A stretch of DNA of 63,463 nucleotides from Dyadobacter bucti (GCF_005869225.1 NZ_SWFP01000016.1:1-63463); one strand, 5' to 3'. Shown: positions 15,987 through 25,722, numbered from the stretch's first letter. The notes: a model not told the origin generated them from the sequence alone. Numbers and translations: made by a program.

Positions 15987-16019
15987 TTTGTTCCAAATAT
16001 AAATAGTTTTTTATATTTG
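15987..16019 (+). promoter_or_regulatory. Promoter of the tra operon
   Basis: TTTG (15987-15990), 21 bp, TATATTTG (16012-16019) fits the Bacteroidota consensus TTTG-N19-21-TAnnTTTG. TATATTTG also occurs on the minus strand at 15994-16001, so the coupling-protein gene probably uses an overlapping divergent promoter. Both would respond to the same regulator. Confidence 0.75.
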
Positions 16020-16049
16020 CCACGTACTTTAAAACAATTAAAAACAATT

Positions 16050-16388
16050 ATGAAAAGGTTACGATTACTCAAAGGAATGTTTGCCTCACTGGCAATGGTT
16101 GTTGCATCCGCTTTATCTAATGCGGTGTTTGCTCAAACCAGTGGTATCGCTAAGGGAGCCGCTGCGTTGGATGCTTTGACTGGAGATTTGGAGCAGTATC
16201 TCGATCCTGTTACGACTGTTCTTTATGTGGCGGCGGCCATCGTAGGCGTTATTGGCGCATTTCGGGTTTATACCAACTGGCAGCAAGGCAAGGACAATGT
16301 TATGTCCGGTGCAATGGGCTGGTTTGGTGCGATGCTTTTCCTGCTTGTGGCTAATACAGTTGTTAGAGCGATGTTCATCGGCGGCTAA
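16050..16388 (+). CDS. traE: TraE-like pilin/channel protein (DUF4134 type), copy 1
   Basis: The 112-residue protein has a signal peptide (MKRLRLLKGMFASLAMVVAS then ALSNAVFAQ). Two hydrophobic helices are joined by GAFRVYTNWQQGKDN, the signature of small TraE/VirB2-like proteins in Bacteroidota conjugative elements. ATG 16050 is preferred to 16017 because the signal peptide begins there. It opens the tra operon, 30 bp after the -7 box. Two related genes follow directly. Confidence 0.85.
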   Translation: MKRLRLLKGMFASLAMVVASALSNAVFAQTSGIAKGAAALDALTGDLEQYLDPVTTVLYVAAAIVGVIGAFRVYTNWQQGKDNVMSGAMGWFGAMLFLLVANTVVRAMFIGG

Positions 16389-16457
16389 AAACTATTCCTT
16401 TATCCGGGTGGCAAGATCGAACTAGTTCAATTTTGCCACCCTAAAATTTTCAATGGT

Positions 16458-16775
16458 ATGCAAACAATATTAGCTCTTGACTTAACGGGAACCTCCGAAT
16501 CTGATGGATGGATAAAAAACCTAGTCACAGAGCCCTTGGCAAGTAATATGAATGTCTTTGTGAACCTGACCTATACAATTCTGGCGATCCTGGCGATTCT
16601 GACCGCTTATAGAATTTATAGCAACTGGCAATCAGGAAGCAGTGAAAACACTGTATCTGAAATTTCCAGATGGATGCTTGGAATGGTACTGTGTATAGTG
16701 CTTTTAGCTGGACTTAAAGCGTGGATGGCGGCAAACCCGGTAGGAACAGGGGGGGTAGAATTTAACTTTGAATAG
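16458..16775 (+). CDS. TraE-like pilin/channel protein, copy 2
   Basis: This 105-residue paralog of the preceding gene has helix (VNLTYTILAILAIL), connector TAYRIYSNWQSGSSENT and helix (WMLGMVLCIVLLAGLKAW). There is no classical signal peptide; the N-terminus (LDLTGTSESDGW) looks periplasmic-like. A second pilin gene could give mixed subunits. It is 69 bp after copy 1 and 2 bp before copy 3. Confidence 0.75.
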   Translation: MQTILALDLTGTSESDGWIKNLVTEPLASNMNVFVNLTYTILAILAILTAYRIYSNWQSGSSENTVSEISRWMLGMVLCIVLLAGLKAWMAANPVGTGGVEFNFE

Positions 16776-16777
16776 AT

Positions 16778-17194
16778 ATGATGAACTTATACTATACCGT
16801 GCAGGAAATGGCATTTCTGGGCGTGGCTATCGCCGCTGTTGCATCGGGGTTCAGAATATACCAGAAGTGGGGTAGGGGAGAGGCGGTAATACCGCTAATT
16901 TTTACATGGATGGGCGGCATGGCCTTAGCTGTGATCATGAATCACATGATCTACGGTTTGGTTCTTGCCGGGAATGCGGGAGATTATAGCCCGATCGGTA
17001 CGGCGAGAATGTTCGCCAAAGAAACACACAGCGCAGCAATTACAATCGGGCTTATCGTAGCAATCGTAGCCGTTATTCACATTTACCACAGATACACCAC
17101 CGGGGATGATGTTACAGAGCTTGTTTATCGTTGGGTTGCCTCGCTTTTTTTCTTATTCACTTTCGGTTTAATTATTGAATCAGTTTTAAGCTAA
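16778..17194 (+). CDS. TraE-like membrane protein, copy 3, internally doubled
   Basis: The 138-residue protein contains the helix-connector-helix unit twice: ASGFRIYQKWGRGEAVIP then a helix, and IHIYHRYTTGDDVTELVYRW then a helix, giving four transmembrane segments. It is probably a fused duplicate of the small pilin-like unit. ATG 16781 is an alternative start. Neighbours make it part of the tra operon. A structural role in the inner-membrane channel is more likely than a processed pilin. Confidence 0.7.
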   Translation: MMNLYYTVQEMAFLGVAIAAVASGFRIYQKWGRGEAVIPLIFTWMGGMALAVIMNHMIYGLVLAGNAGDYSPIGTARMFAKETHSAAITIGLIVAIVAVIHIYHRYTTGDDVTELVYRWVASLFFLFTFGLIIESVLS

Positions 17195-17203
17195 TCATTT
17201 GCT

Positions 17204-17506
17204 ATGATAAAAGAAGTAGTAAAAGGTGCTGACGATGAAATCGAATTTCTTGGTTTCAAAGGTCGGTACTTCAATCGCCTAATAGCTATGGTATTGATAC
17301 TGGTAGCTCTGACATTTATTATCTATGGGTTTGGGCTTAATTCTATTCTTTTCTTTTTCGTCATGTTTGGAATTGGAACCGGTGGATTCTTTTACATAAA
17401 ACATGAAATGCAAATGAACAAGAAGTTTGGTCATATTCATAAATCCCACAAAGCGCCGAAAGCCATTGTTCAGAATCAACAATTCTTTAAAATGATCAAA
17501 AAATGA
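17204..17506 (+). CDS. traF: TraF-like inner-membrane protein (DUF4133 type)
   Basis: The 100-residue protein has two transmembrane helices (LIAMVLILVALTFIIYGFG and ILFFFVMFGIGTGGFFYI), preceded by EFLGFKGRYFNRL, typical of the small TraF/VirB3-like proteins upstream of TraG. The tail is basic. Its TGA overlaps the traG start (ATGA). VirB3-like proteins couple the VirB4 ATPase to the membrane. Confidence 0.8.
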   Translation: MIKEVVKGADDEIEFLGFKGRYFNRLIAMVLILVALTFIIYGFGLNSILFFFVMFGIGTGGFFYIKHEMQMNKKFGHIHKSHKAPKAIVQNQQFFKMIKK

Positions 17507-20022
17507 GAACTAAGATCGAAGATATATTTCCCCTGTTACAGGTGTCCGACGATGGCTTAGTTATTAGTAAGAATGCTGATATCAGTTATTTCTTTGCGAT
17601 AGATTACCCCGAAGTATTTATTACCAGTCAGGGAAGCTATTCAGCGGTTGTAGAAGCAATCATGAGTGCATCGAAATCATTAGGTGAAGGCTTTCTTATT
17701 CATAAACAAGATTTCTTCATCGAGGACAGATATAAGCCGGATTTCTCTTACAATGATAATGGTGATACCATTATCCGTGAGAATGAAAGGCACTTTAAAG
17801 ACAGGCCATTTACCAACCACAGAGGGTTTATTTATATTACGCTGCCTTCGTCAGACCCCGCAGAGCGTAATTCTGCCGCTAGTTCTTTGTTTAAGAAGAG
17901 CCTAGTACCCCGTAGCCTGAATAACCCCAAAGCACTAGCCAGCTTTCAGGAAAAGGTTTCGTCGTTTGTATCGGCCATCAACCAGACCAAAGCTGTTCGC
18001 TTGTCCAGGCTAAACAGAGATCAAATTGTAGGAACTCGCGAAACGCCCGGACTGCTAAACTATTACTTTACGTTGGCATTCGACGATACCAATATCTATG
18101 ATATCAACCGGGAAAATTCAAACTTCAAGATCGGAAATAAGAATACCTACACATTCGTAGTAAACGACCTTGATCAGTTTCCTTCCGAATTAGCCCCTGT
18201 TGTCGCTTTTCGCGATTTCAGCAGCACAACGGAGATGCCGATTTCCTTCGGCTCTTCCTTTGGTATCAACCTGCCGTTTAACCACGTATACAATCAGGTT
18301 TTCTACATCACCAAACAGGCTGAGCTGATCATTGAAAAGACCAAACAGACAAAGCGTCATTTGAGCTTTTCGCAATGGAGCCGCGACAATACATTTTCAT
18401 TTGAGCAGAAGACCCGCTTTATGGACACCATGAAGTACGGTGAGATAGCTGTTAAGGCTCACTTCAATGTTCAAATCTTCCATGAAGACCTTGACGTACT
18501 CGCAGAGTACAAGGAGATCACTTCCGGTGCAATATCCAACGCACAGTTTACCGCCAAAATCGCTACGACCTTCGCCGAGCAGATATACTGGTCCAGTATA
18601 CCCGGAAACGCGCAGGAGCTTGGAAGTGACAACTTTGTGACGTGTTTCCTTTCAAATGCTGTATCCATGTATAGTCTTGAAACGAATTACCGTCATTCGC
18701 CCTACCAGACAAACGGTCTGCTTTTAACAGACCGCTTCGGCACTCCCCGGATCGTTGACCTGTTCTTTAAGCCGCGGGAGGATGGTTTAATTACTAATAG
18801 AAATTTCACAATTATTGGGCCTTCCGGTTCTGGGAAGTCATTTGCTAACAACAACTTAATTTACTACCTGAGACATTCAGGTGCTCATATCAGCATCATC
18901 GATATTGGTCACTCCTACAAACGCCTGGGCGAAATCTTGGGAGCGAAATACATCGAGCATACTGAGGATCACCCGATTTCTCTGAACCCTTTTTATACAG
19001 AAGTCAACACCACAGGGCTTGACAAATTGAAGGCCTCCAAATTGAAGGAAGAGTTTAAACAAACTATCGTTCAAATTCTTTTTCTTCTCTATAAAAAAGA
19101 ATCCGAGGAAGTTACCAAAGCAGAAGAAGTAACCCTTTACAACATGGTTACCGGCTACTATGATCACTTGTCAAAACATAATGCCAAGTACTCTAAAAAG
19201 TCGCCTGAATATATTAGACCGTGCTTCAATACATTCTATGACTATACCAAGAAAGTATTTCCGGAAATTTTTGAAAAGCAGGGAGGGCGTGATAACAAGG
19301 AATTTGATTTGACCAATTTTCACTACGTGCTTTTGCCTTTCTATGATGGTGGTCAGTACGACTACCTTTTGAACGGTGAAGAAGAGATTGATCTTTCACG
19401 CCATCCTTTTGTAATATACGAATTGGACAATATCAAGGATCACCCGATCCTGTTGCCAATCATCACATTGATGATCACCAACACGTTCATTACTAAGCTG
19501 TTCGAAGTACGCGGTATTTTGAAAGTGCTCTTTATTGAAGAAGCATGGAAGGCTATTTCAAGTGATTTCTTTGCAACATTTCTTCTTTGGGCATTTAAAA
19601 CAGCCCGTAAGCACTTCGGCGCAATCGGTGTAATTACCCAAGAAATTGAGGATTTGTTGAAGTCTGAAATTATCAAGGAAACCATCATACAAAACACTGA
19701 TATCAAAATCATTATGGATATCAATAAGTACGAGGAAGATCCCGAAACAATTTTCAACCTATTCAAAATCTCTAATTCAAATATCCCACAGATTTTTTCG
19801 ATCAACAAAGAACTGCCAACGTCACACAGCCGGGGAAGCTATAAGGAGCTAGCAATCATCCTCGGTAAGCACTGCAAAGTATACGGAACCGAAGTAAGCA
19901 AACACGCTTACAGCCTGTTTACCACGGAGCCAACCGAAGTAGATGAAATACGGCATCTATCGGCTGAGAAGGAAATAAGCCTGTATGAGGCTTCCATAAT
20001 GTGGGCTGATCAAAATTTATAA
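17503..20022 (+). CDS. traG: TraG, VirB4-family conjugation ATPase
   Basis: At 839 residues it has the usual length of Bacteroidota TraG. Walker A IIGPSGSGKSFANN is at ~437-450 and Walker B VLFIEEAWKAI at ~675-685; GVITQEIEDLL and an arginine-containing C-terminal part follow. It powers assembly of the type IV secretion channel from the cytosolic face. The start overlaps traF by 4 bp. It is the most diagnostic gene of the transfer operon. Confidence 0.95.
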   Translation: MRTKIEDIFPLLQVSDDGLVISKNADISYFFAIDYPEVFITSQGSYSAVVEAIMSASKSLGEGFLIHKQDFFIEDRYKPDFSYNDNGDTIIRENERHFKDRPFTNHRGFIYITLPSSDPAERNSAASSLFKKSLVPRSLNNPKALASFQEKVSSFVSAINQTKAVRLSRLNRDQIVGTRETPGLLNYYFTLAFDDTNIYDINRENSNFKIGNKNTYTFVVNDLDQFPSELAPVVAFRDFSSTTEMPISFGSSFGINLPFNHVYNQVFYITKQAELIIEKTKQTKRHLSFSQWSRDNTFSFEQKTRFMDTMKYGEIAVKAHFNVQIFHEDLDVLAEYKEITSGAISNAQFTAKIATTFAEQIYWSSIPGNAQELGSDNFVTCFLSNAVSMYSLETNYRHSPYQTNGLLLTDRFGTPRIVDLFFKPREDGLITNRNFTIIGPSGSGKSFANNNLIYYLRHSGAHISIIDIGHSYKRLGEILGAKYIEHTEDHPISLNPFYTEVNTTGLDKLKASKLKEEFKQTIVQILFLLYKKESEEVTKAEEVTLYNMVTGYYDHLSKHNAKYSKKSPEYIRPCFNTFYDYTKKVFPEIFEKQGGRDNKEFDLTNFHYVLLPFYDGGQYDYLLNGEEEIDLSRHPFVIYELDNIKDHPILLPIITLMITNTFITKLFEVRGILKVLFIEEAWKAISSDFFATFLLWAFKTARKHFGAIGVITQEIEDLLKSEIIKETIIQNTDIKIIMDINKYEEDPETIFNLFKISNSNIPQIFSINKELPTSHSRGSYKELAIILGKHCKVYGTEVSKHAYSLFTTEPTEVDEIRHLSAEKEISLYEASIMWADQNL

Positions 20023-20042
20023 CAAACTAAAAATCAACTATC

Positions 20043-21236
20043 ATGAAAAAGATTGTTACAATTCTCGTGATTCTTTTTATGGGCAGTTCAACACTGAACG
20101 TTAGCGCCCAGATGGTAACAAATGACCCTATTCATACGGCCATTACCACGCTTATCAAAATGTTTCAAGACCCTTCATTCAAGTCAATTGTCTCGAACAT
20201 TGAGAAATTAAAAAAGGTAACGTCAGCGGTTCGCCAATTTCACCGGGGAAGCGAGATCATTACATCGGTTACAAACATTACATCAAAACTAAATACCTAT
20301 TCTGCTGCCATCGCGAAGGATGGGCACATCTATCCTGTCGAGTATAAATTGATGTCGAAAGATGTGGGCATGTTTACCACAGAAGCTACGAAGTTGATCA
20401 AGGACATGAAATCAGCTACAACAGCGTCCGGCGGTGTACTTCAAATGACTGATGCTGAGCGCGCAAAATGGTTAGATGATACCTACATGAAGGTATCTGC
20501 ATTTGAAGGCAAAATTACCCGCTATTTTGAAGGTATCAAGGGCGCTTCTATCAGAAGATCAGCATCCAAAGCAGATGTAACCGCGACATCAAACCTTTAC
20601 AAATTTGCCGCAACTGTACCAAAAGGATATTTCGGCGGTGGGGTCGGTGCTATTGTTGGGACAAAAGGATACGATGATAAATACAACGACTCGCTTACCA
20701 TTCCTCTCGATTATCTATATGAAACACAGGCTTATAAAGATTTTCAAAAGAAAATGCGCGAATGCGAGTTCAGGAACCAGATGTTTTACAAACGTCAGGA
20801 ATACGAAGCAAAGAAAATGGAGGCCCATGCTCTGACTAAACTTTTGCAGCAAGGATATCAGATGACTGCAAAGAATGGATTTTTTCAAAGCAAATCCAGC
20901 GCACAACAAAACTTCAACAGTCAGATGAACATTATCGCAGGTGATAGCGCGAGTTATCAGCAAGCCGGTTCTATGTCTGTCGTGGGCAACATTAACTTGG
21001 AGAATATGCTCGAAAACGAGATTCTCGCAATCTACGATCCTTCCGGCAAGCGTATCACGCCCGAGATATTTCAGATGCAGGTCGAATTTCTCGCAAAAGA
21101 ACTATATCTGGAATATGGTATTGACAAGCAGCTTGAAGAAGAATATAAAATCCAAGAGTGTAAGGAACTCGCACAAAGTTTCGACGCCATCATGAAGGCC
21201 GCAGAAGCCGAATATTTGAAAAACAACCCACAATAG
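20043..21236 (+). CDS. traI: TraI-like periplasmic T4SS protein
   Basis: The 397-residue protein has a signal peptide ending NVSAQ (MKKIVTILVILFMGSSTL start) and a largely helical mature part with long charged helices (RECEFRNQMFYKRQEYEAKK). Its place between traG and traJ matches TraI (DUF4141, VirB5-like) of Bacteroides elements, where it acts at the pilus tip or in the periplasm. The name rests mainly on order and architecture. It lies 20 bp after traG and 10 bp before traJ. Confidence 0.7.
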   Translation: MKKIVTILVILFMGSSTLNVSAQMVTNDPIHTAITTLIKMFQDPSFKSIVSNIEKLKKVTSAVRQFHRGSEIITSVTNITSKLNTYSAAIAKDGHIYPVEYKLMSKDVGMFTTEATKLIKDMKSATTASGGVLQMTDAERAKWLDDTYMKVSAFEGKITRYFEGIKGASIRRSASKADVTATSNLYKFAATVPKGYFGGGVGAIVGTKGYDDKYNDSLTIPLDYLYETQAYKDFQKKMRECEFRNQMFYKRQEYEAKKMEAHALTKLLQQGYQMTAKNGFFQSKSSAQQNFNSQMNIIAGDSASYQQAGSMSVVGNINLENMLENEILAIYDPSGKRITPEIFQMQVEFLAKELYLEYGIDKQLEEEYKIQECKELAQSFDAIMKAAEAEYLKNNPQ

Positions 21237-21246
21237 CATTTTCAAA

Positions 21247-22437
21247 ATGGAAGATATAGGACAAGGGGTAATCGGCCTGATCAATCAGATTTACAATGAA
21301 ATGATACCAATGACCGAGCAGATTTCGGCCATGATCGTTTCAAAAGTCAATATCATTGCTTCGATCGGTGCAACCCTATACATTTTCGGCAACCTGATCA
21401 AACAGGTTTACTACAACGAGGAAATTAACTTCCTCCCTTACATGAGGCCGTTCCTTGTTCTGATGCTGATCCCTCTTTCTCCAACTATTACAGAAGGAAT
21501 AGACAAGGTTTCAACAGAGATCAGGGAAGCCGTGAACGGATCAAATGCTAAGATCGCCGAGCGCATTGAAAAGAACTCCGAGAAGATGCAAGATGCCATC
21601 GATAAGAAATGGGACAAAATCGGCAACGATGAAGCACTTTACGAACAGACGTTTGGTAACACACGTGCCGAAGACGACAGCGGGATATTTCCAATCGGTG
21701 ACGATATCAAGCTCATGATGGGAAGATCAACCGATCAGATTAAAATTGCGTTGGTCCTGTTGATTCAAAACCTTTTGATCACGCTCATGTACGTTGCCGA
21801 AGCAGCTCTACTACTTATGAGCTTGTGTTACCGGCTGATATTGAAGATGGGATTTCCTATTGCTATAACCCTTACCATCTTCCCCGGATTCACAAACAAC
21901 ATGATCCATTGGTTCGGTAAATATGTCAATTTCTCATTGCTTCCGGCAGTTGCGGCGATCTATTCAACAATCTCTTTCGGCTTGCTTGACCTATACCTTA
22001 GCTCCGATCCGGCTGACGTTGTTTCCGGTTCTGATACCCAGAATCCCGAATTTTTGGGCTTTGCGTACATCGGTATTCTTTGCCTGTCTTTGGTCGGTTA
22101 CCTTTTTGTGCCCTCTATGACGGCAATGCTCGTCAATATCGGCGGCGTAGGTTCCATCATGGCAGGTTCTACCAGAACAGTGAATCAAGCCGCTGGCACC
22201 GCTTCACGAGGTATGACTAATGCCGCTGAAAAAATTGGTAGGATATCAAATGGAGCAACAACAGGAGCAGCAAGAGGCGCAGCCCAGGGCGCGCTAGTTG
22301 GCGGAGCTGTTCTTTCCAGCCAAACCACAGCAGGTAAGGCAGTAGCCAGTACACTCGGTGCTATGGGAGGCGCAGCGGTCGGAGCTGTGAAGGGAATTAG
22401 TAAGGCTAGCAAGGCCGGAAAACCAACCAACGCCTAA
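21247..22437 (+). CDS. traJ: TraJ, VirB6-like polytopic membrane protein
   Basis: The 396-residue protein has five to six transmembrane segments (IASIGATLYIFGNLI, MRPFLVLMLIPLSPTI, LLIQNLLITLMYVAEAALLL, FAYIGILCLSLVGYLFV) and an Ala/Gly-rich cytosolic tail (GATTGAARGAAQGALVGGA) with low-complexity repeats. VirB6-like proteins form the inner-membrane pore. It is followed by a small membrane gene 2 bp after its stop. Confidence 0.85.
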   Translation: MEDIGQGVIGLINQIYNEMIPMTEQISAMIVSKVNIIASIGATLYIFGNLIKQVYYNEEINFLPYMRPFLVLMLIPLSPTITEGIDKVSTEIREAVNGSNAKIAERIEKNSEKMQDAIDKKWDKIGNDEALYEQTFGNTRAEDDSGIFPIGDDIKLMMGRSTDQIKIALVLLIQNLLITLMYVAEAALLLMSLCYRLILKMGFPIAITLTIFPGFTNNMIHWFGKYVNFSLLPAVAAIYSTISFGLLDLYLSSDPADVVSGSDTQNPEFLGFAYIGILCLSLVGYLFVPSMTAMLVNIGGVGSIMAGSTRTVNQAAGTASRGMTNAAEKIGRISNGATTGAARGAAQGALVGGAVLSSQTTAGKAVASTLGAMGGAAVGAVKGISKASKAGKPTNA

Positions 22438-22439
22438 CC

Positions 22440-22664
22440 ATGAAATACTACAATAACAATCTGGTCTATGCATACCGTATATGGCTGATGGCCTGTACCA
22501 GTATCGTCGCTATCGGCGCAATGATCACGCTGTATATAGTAGTGACAAACTACAAGTCCTACGAAAAGACGATGGCTCGAACCTACGTGTACAGTTCAAA
22601 CGGAGCATCAATTGAAGTTAACTTAAAACCAAAGAAAAATGGAAAAGCTATTCGAAATAGATAA
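22440..22664 (+). CDS. Small single-pass membrane protein between traJ and traK
   Basis: The 74-residue protein has one helix (WLMACTSIVAIGAMITLYIVV) and a short C-terminal domain with a basic end (KPKKNGKAIRNR). It overlaps traK by 26 bp, so it belongs to the transfer operon. I do not recognise a family; the topology is bitopic like VirB8, but the outer domain is far too short. Confidence 0.65.
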   Translation: MKYYNNNLVYAYRIWLMACTSIVAIGAMITLYIVVTNYKSYEKTMARTYVYSSNGASIEVNLKPKKNGKAIRNR

Positions 22665-23259
22665 GAAATTCAAACATCAGAGACTATTAACGATAATTTC
22701 AATTGTCAGTTTTGTGATTATCTCTATCGCTTCAATTGTTTTCGCCAATCAGGTTACAAATGATTTTACAAAGCGAATATATGTAGTTAATAAGGACAAA
22801 CAATTTGAAGCAATGGTGTCTACTGTTAACGAAAACAGGCAAGCTGAAATACGCTATCAACTTGACCGTTTCCATGAATTGTTTTTTACAATTTCGCCTG
22901 ATCCAAAGGCCGTTGATTTGAATATGGAAAAAGCCTTTTACTTGGGTGATGAAAGCGTGAAGAGACTTTACGACGATTTGATCGAGCGGAATTTTTTCAG
23001 AAATATGATTCAAGGTAATGTGAATCAGACAGTTAAGATTGATACGATTCTGGTTAACACTTCCACGTATCCCTACACGGCTGAGACGATTTTCCGTATC
23101 TACCAAACCCGCGCTACCGGTAAATCTGTCAAGAGAGGAACATCCACTTGTAGACTTGAAGATGTGGTAAGAACTACAAACAGCCCTAACGGTTTGATGA
23201 TTCGCGATTTTAAATTCTCTTCAGTGGACGCGAAAACCTCATTAGAAGATGCGAATTAA
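22639..23259 (+). CDS. traK: TraK, VirB8-like assembly factor
   Basis: The 206-residue protein has a short cytosolic start, one transmembrane helix (LLTIISIVSFVIISIASIVFA) and a periplasmic domain with the TraK hallmarks YVVNKDKQF, QIRYQLDRFHELFF-like (EIRYQLDRFHELFF here) and YLGDESVKRLYDD. VirB8 proteins nucleate channel assembly. It overlaps the next small gene by 11 bp. Confidence 0.9.
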   Translation: MEKLFEIDKKFKHQRLLTIISIVSFVIISIASIVFANQVTNDFTKRIYVVNKDKQFEAMVSTVNENRQAEIRYQLDRFHELFFTISPDPKAVDLNMEKAFYLGDESVKRLYDDLIERNFFRNMIQGNVNQTVKIDTILVNTSTYPYTAETIFRIYQTRATGKSVKRGTSTCRLEDVVRTTNSPNGLMIRDFKFSSVDAKTSLEDAN

Positions 23260-23422
23260 AAAACTATGGCCTAGGGTGATCAATAATCACCTGTTAATAG
23301 AGCACCGGCTTGCAAGACGACTTGACAAGGCAAATAATAAAACCTACGTCGTTCTTGGGATCACAGCCGCTTTAATTATCTACAACATCATTATTCATTA
23401 TCTCTATGAGCGATTTAAATAG
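23249..23422 (+). CDS. traL: TraL-like small membrane protein
   Basis: The 57-residue frame (MRIKKLWPRVINNHLLIEHR..., helix YVVLGITAALIIYNIIIHYL) overlaps traK by 11 bp and traM by 17 bp, so the three genes are interlocked. Position and topology match the short TraL protein found between traK and traM in Bacteroides elements. It is easily missed because it is shorter than 60 residues. Confidence 0.7.
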   Translation: MRIKKLWPRVINNHLLIEHRLARRLDKANNKTYVVLGITAALIIYNIIIHYLYERFK

Positions 23423-24779
23423 CCAAAACAATAACCAGCAAGATATTGACTTAGATTCCAAAAAGAAGAAGCAGGGTCAAATGCTGCTAATCATGCTCTG
23501 TGCTGTTTTACTTTTAGCAGGCGGTATTATATTCTTTAATATGAGCATGGGAAAGAAGGAAACGGCAGAAGAAAATACCGATCTGGAAAACATCATGCCC
23601 CTTGAAGCCAAAAACAAAGGAAAGGAAGAAAAGAGCAAATACGGCAGGGACTATAAGCGGAAACTAGCCGACGAGAGTTATGACAGCGGCATTTCTGATC
23701 TAACAGGCGAACCTGACCAGTATAAGCGCAGAACAAACGAAAACCTAACCGAAAAGGACTACGAGGAAGTCCGTCAGGCCGGTAACGTTCATGCCCCTAT
23801 CAGCGCACCAAGAAGTACGCCTAAAATGAAGACTAAGGCGCAAATGAACCAAGAAAATCAACGCAAAATTGCGGCGGCACGCCGACAAATAGCCTACGAT
23901 GCCAACCCTGAAACTCCTATGTTCAAGAAGTCGAAGGAAGAAATCAGAGAGGAAAAGCTCGCCGAGCTGGAACGCCAGAACAATGCAGAAATGACCAAGG
24001 CCGTTCTTGCCGGTTTAGAAAAAGCCTCCAACGCTCAAAATACACCATCCGGTGTGATCCCGACAGCGTACGGTGATCCGATGCCAGTTAAACCTAAAAA
24101 GGCTTATCCTGGACAACCCAAAGCTGCGGCCAACAGCCTGCAACCGGCAACCAACGAAAATACCATTGCCAAGGCTACTAGCACCGGTTTTTATAGCGAA
24201 TCCCGCTCATTGGAAGCAGAAACAATGAATCAATATAGCTACATCCCTGCCGTGATTCACGGAAACGGTGATGGCATCAAGGTTCAGAACGGTTCAACCG
24301 TAAAGCTACGTCTGCTGGCAGCGACGTATATATCTATGGGTAACGTTAAAACGCTTCTACCAAGAAACTCTCTACTGGTAGGCACAGTCCGTATATCCAA
24401 AGACCGCGTTAACATCGTCATAGGCTCCGTAAGGATCAACAATAATGTCATTCCTGTGAAGATGATCGCCTACGACATCGACGGGGTACAAGGCTTGTAT
24501 ATTCCAAATCTGGTCGATAAGAACCTACTTGGCCGTGAACTCGCCGAAGCCGGTTCAAGACCCCTGCAAGGTTCTGTCTGGACACAAGGTTCTATGAGAA
24601 ACCAGATCGGTACGCAGGTAGCGACCGATGTCGCCAGAACGCTTACACAAGGAGCTTCGCAATTTGCGAGACGGAAAATGCAAACCGTCCGGGTAACCAT
24701 CAAACCGAACTACAAAGTCCTATTAACAGCCGGAGAGCTGGAAAATACCGACGAAACCGAATCAATTTCAAATTATTAA
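23406..24779 (+). CDS. traM: TraM, VirB10-like protein
   Basis: The 457-residue protein has a short N-terminal cytosolic segment, one helix (MLLIMLCAVLLLAGGIIFF), a long disordered periplasmic linker and a C-terminal beta domain: GSTVKLRLLAATYISMG, LLPRNSLLVGTVRISKDR, VIPVKMIAYDIDGVQGLYIP, then VATDVARTLTQGASQFARRK. This matches TraM, which links the inner and outer membranes. traN follows 13 bp downstream. Confidence 0.92.
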   Translation: MSDLNSQNNNQQDIDLDSKKKKQGQMLLIMLCAVLLLAGGIIFFNMSMGKKETAEENTDLENIMPLEAKNKGKEEKSKYGRDYKRKLADESYDSGISDLTGEPDQYKRRTNENLTEKDYEEVRQAGNVHAPISAPRSTPKMKTKAQMNQENQRKIAAARRQIAYDANPETPMFKKSKEEIREEKLAELERQNNAEMTKAVLAGLEKASNAQNTPSGVIPTAYGDPMPVKPKKAYPGQPKAAANSLQPATNENTIAKATSTGFYSESRSLEAETMNQYSYIPAVIHGNGDGIKVQNGSTVKLRLLAATYISMGNVKTLLPRNSLLVGTVRISKDRVNIVIGSVRINNNVIPVKMIAYDIDGVQGLYIPNLVDKNLLGRELAEAGSRPLQGSVWTQGSMRNQIGTQVATDVARTLTQGASQFARRKMQTVRVTIKPNYKVLLTAGELENTDETESISNY

Positions 24780-24792
24780 CAGACTTTAAATC

Positions 24793-25722
24793 ATGAAAAA
24801 GTACGCTTTTATCTTCGCTTTCCTTATCCCGGTTTCCCTGTTTGCTCAACTGCAACCTGCCAACCCGGATAACGTTAGAAACGCTGAGAGGCATAATAAC
24901 TACATTTTGCCTATCGCCAAAATGTCAATCAAAGGGAGCCACCCGGTAGGGATAAACTCAACGAAGACGGTCCACATCATCTTTCCTTCCCAGATCAAAG
25001 AAGTTGATGCCGGTATACCTGAGATCATCACCGAAATCACTCCTTCGTTCAACAACGTGTTAAAGGTGAAGGCCATCACTGATGAAGGTTTCAAGGAATC
25101 AAACCTAACCGTTTTAACTTCCGGGGGCGATCTATATTCATTCATCGTCAACTACCAAGAAACGCCGGAAATCCTGAATATCAACGTTGAAAAAAACTAC
25201 GAATCTGACAAGATCGTTTCACGTTCTTTCAACGCGTCCACTTTCCACAAATCTGATTTTCTCATTCCGAACGTCAACCTTTCTGAGAAGGAAATAAGAG
25301 ACCGGTTTGCATACATCCTGAGTTCCAAAAAATCCATTCAGAACATTGGGGTAAGAAATCATAATGTATCCGCATTCCTAGATAATATCTACATGGATAA
25401 CTCTCTGATATACATGGCTGTGACTATACATAACTATTCCGGGGTTACCTATCCTGTGGACTTTGTTAAAGTCTACGTTCGTGATGTTGAAGGCGCAAAA
25501 CGGCAAGTAATACAGGAAGAAGAGTTGACCACTGTTTTGCTAGATAACATTGACATTTTGGATCATGGCACAAGCAAGAGTTTTGTAATAGCCATGCCCA
25601 GAATCACAATTTCAAGCGACAAGCAACTCGATTTTGAGGTGTACGAAGTGAAAGGAGGACGGCATTTGCGCTTTCCTATAAACTCGAAAATCGTTTCCAA
25701 GGCTAAATCGTTTAAAAAATGA
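24793..25722 (+). CDS. traN: TraN, VirB9-like protein (DUF4138 type)
   Basis: The 309-residue protein has a signal peptide (MKKYAFIFAFLIPVSLFAQ). The mature protein contains the family segment STKTVHIIFPSQIKEVD, then LYSFIVNYQETPEILNIN and beta-rich C-terminal repeats. TraN forms the periplasmic to outer-membrane ring with TraM. Its stop overlaps the next start by 4 bp. Confidence 0.9.
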   Translation: MKKYAFIFAFLIPVSLFAQLQPANPDNVRNAERHNNYILPIAKMSIKGSHPVGINSTKTVHIIFPSQIKEVDAGIPEIITEITPSFNNVLKVKAITDEGFKESNLTVLTSGGDLYSFIVNYQETPEILNINVEKNYESDKIVSRSFNASTFHKSDFLIPNVNLSEKEIRDRFAYILSSKKSIQNIGVRNHNVSAFLDNIYMDNSLIYMAVTIHNYSGVTYPVDFVKVYVRDVEGAKRQVIQEEELTTVLLDNIDILDHGTSKSFVIAMPRITISSDKQLDFEVYEVKGGRHLRFPINSKIVSKAKSFKK

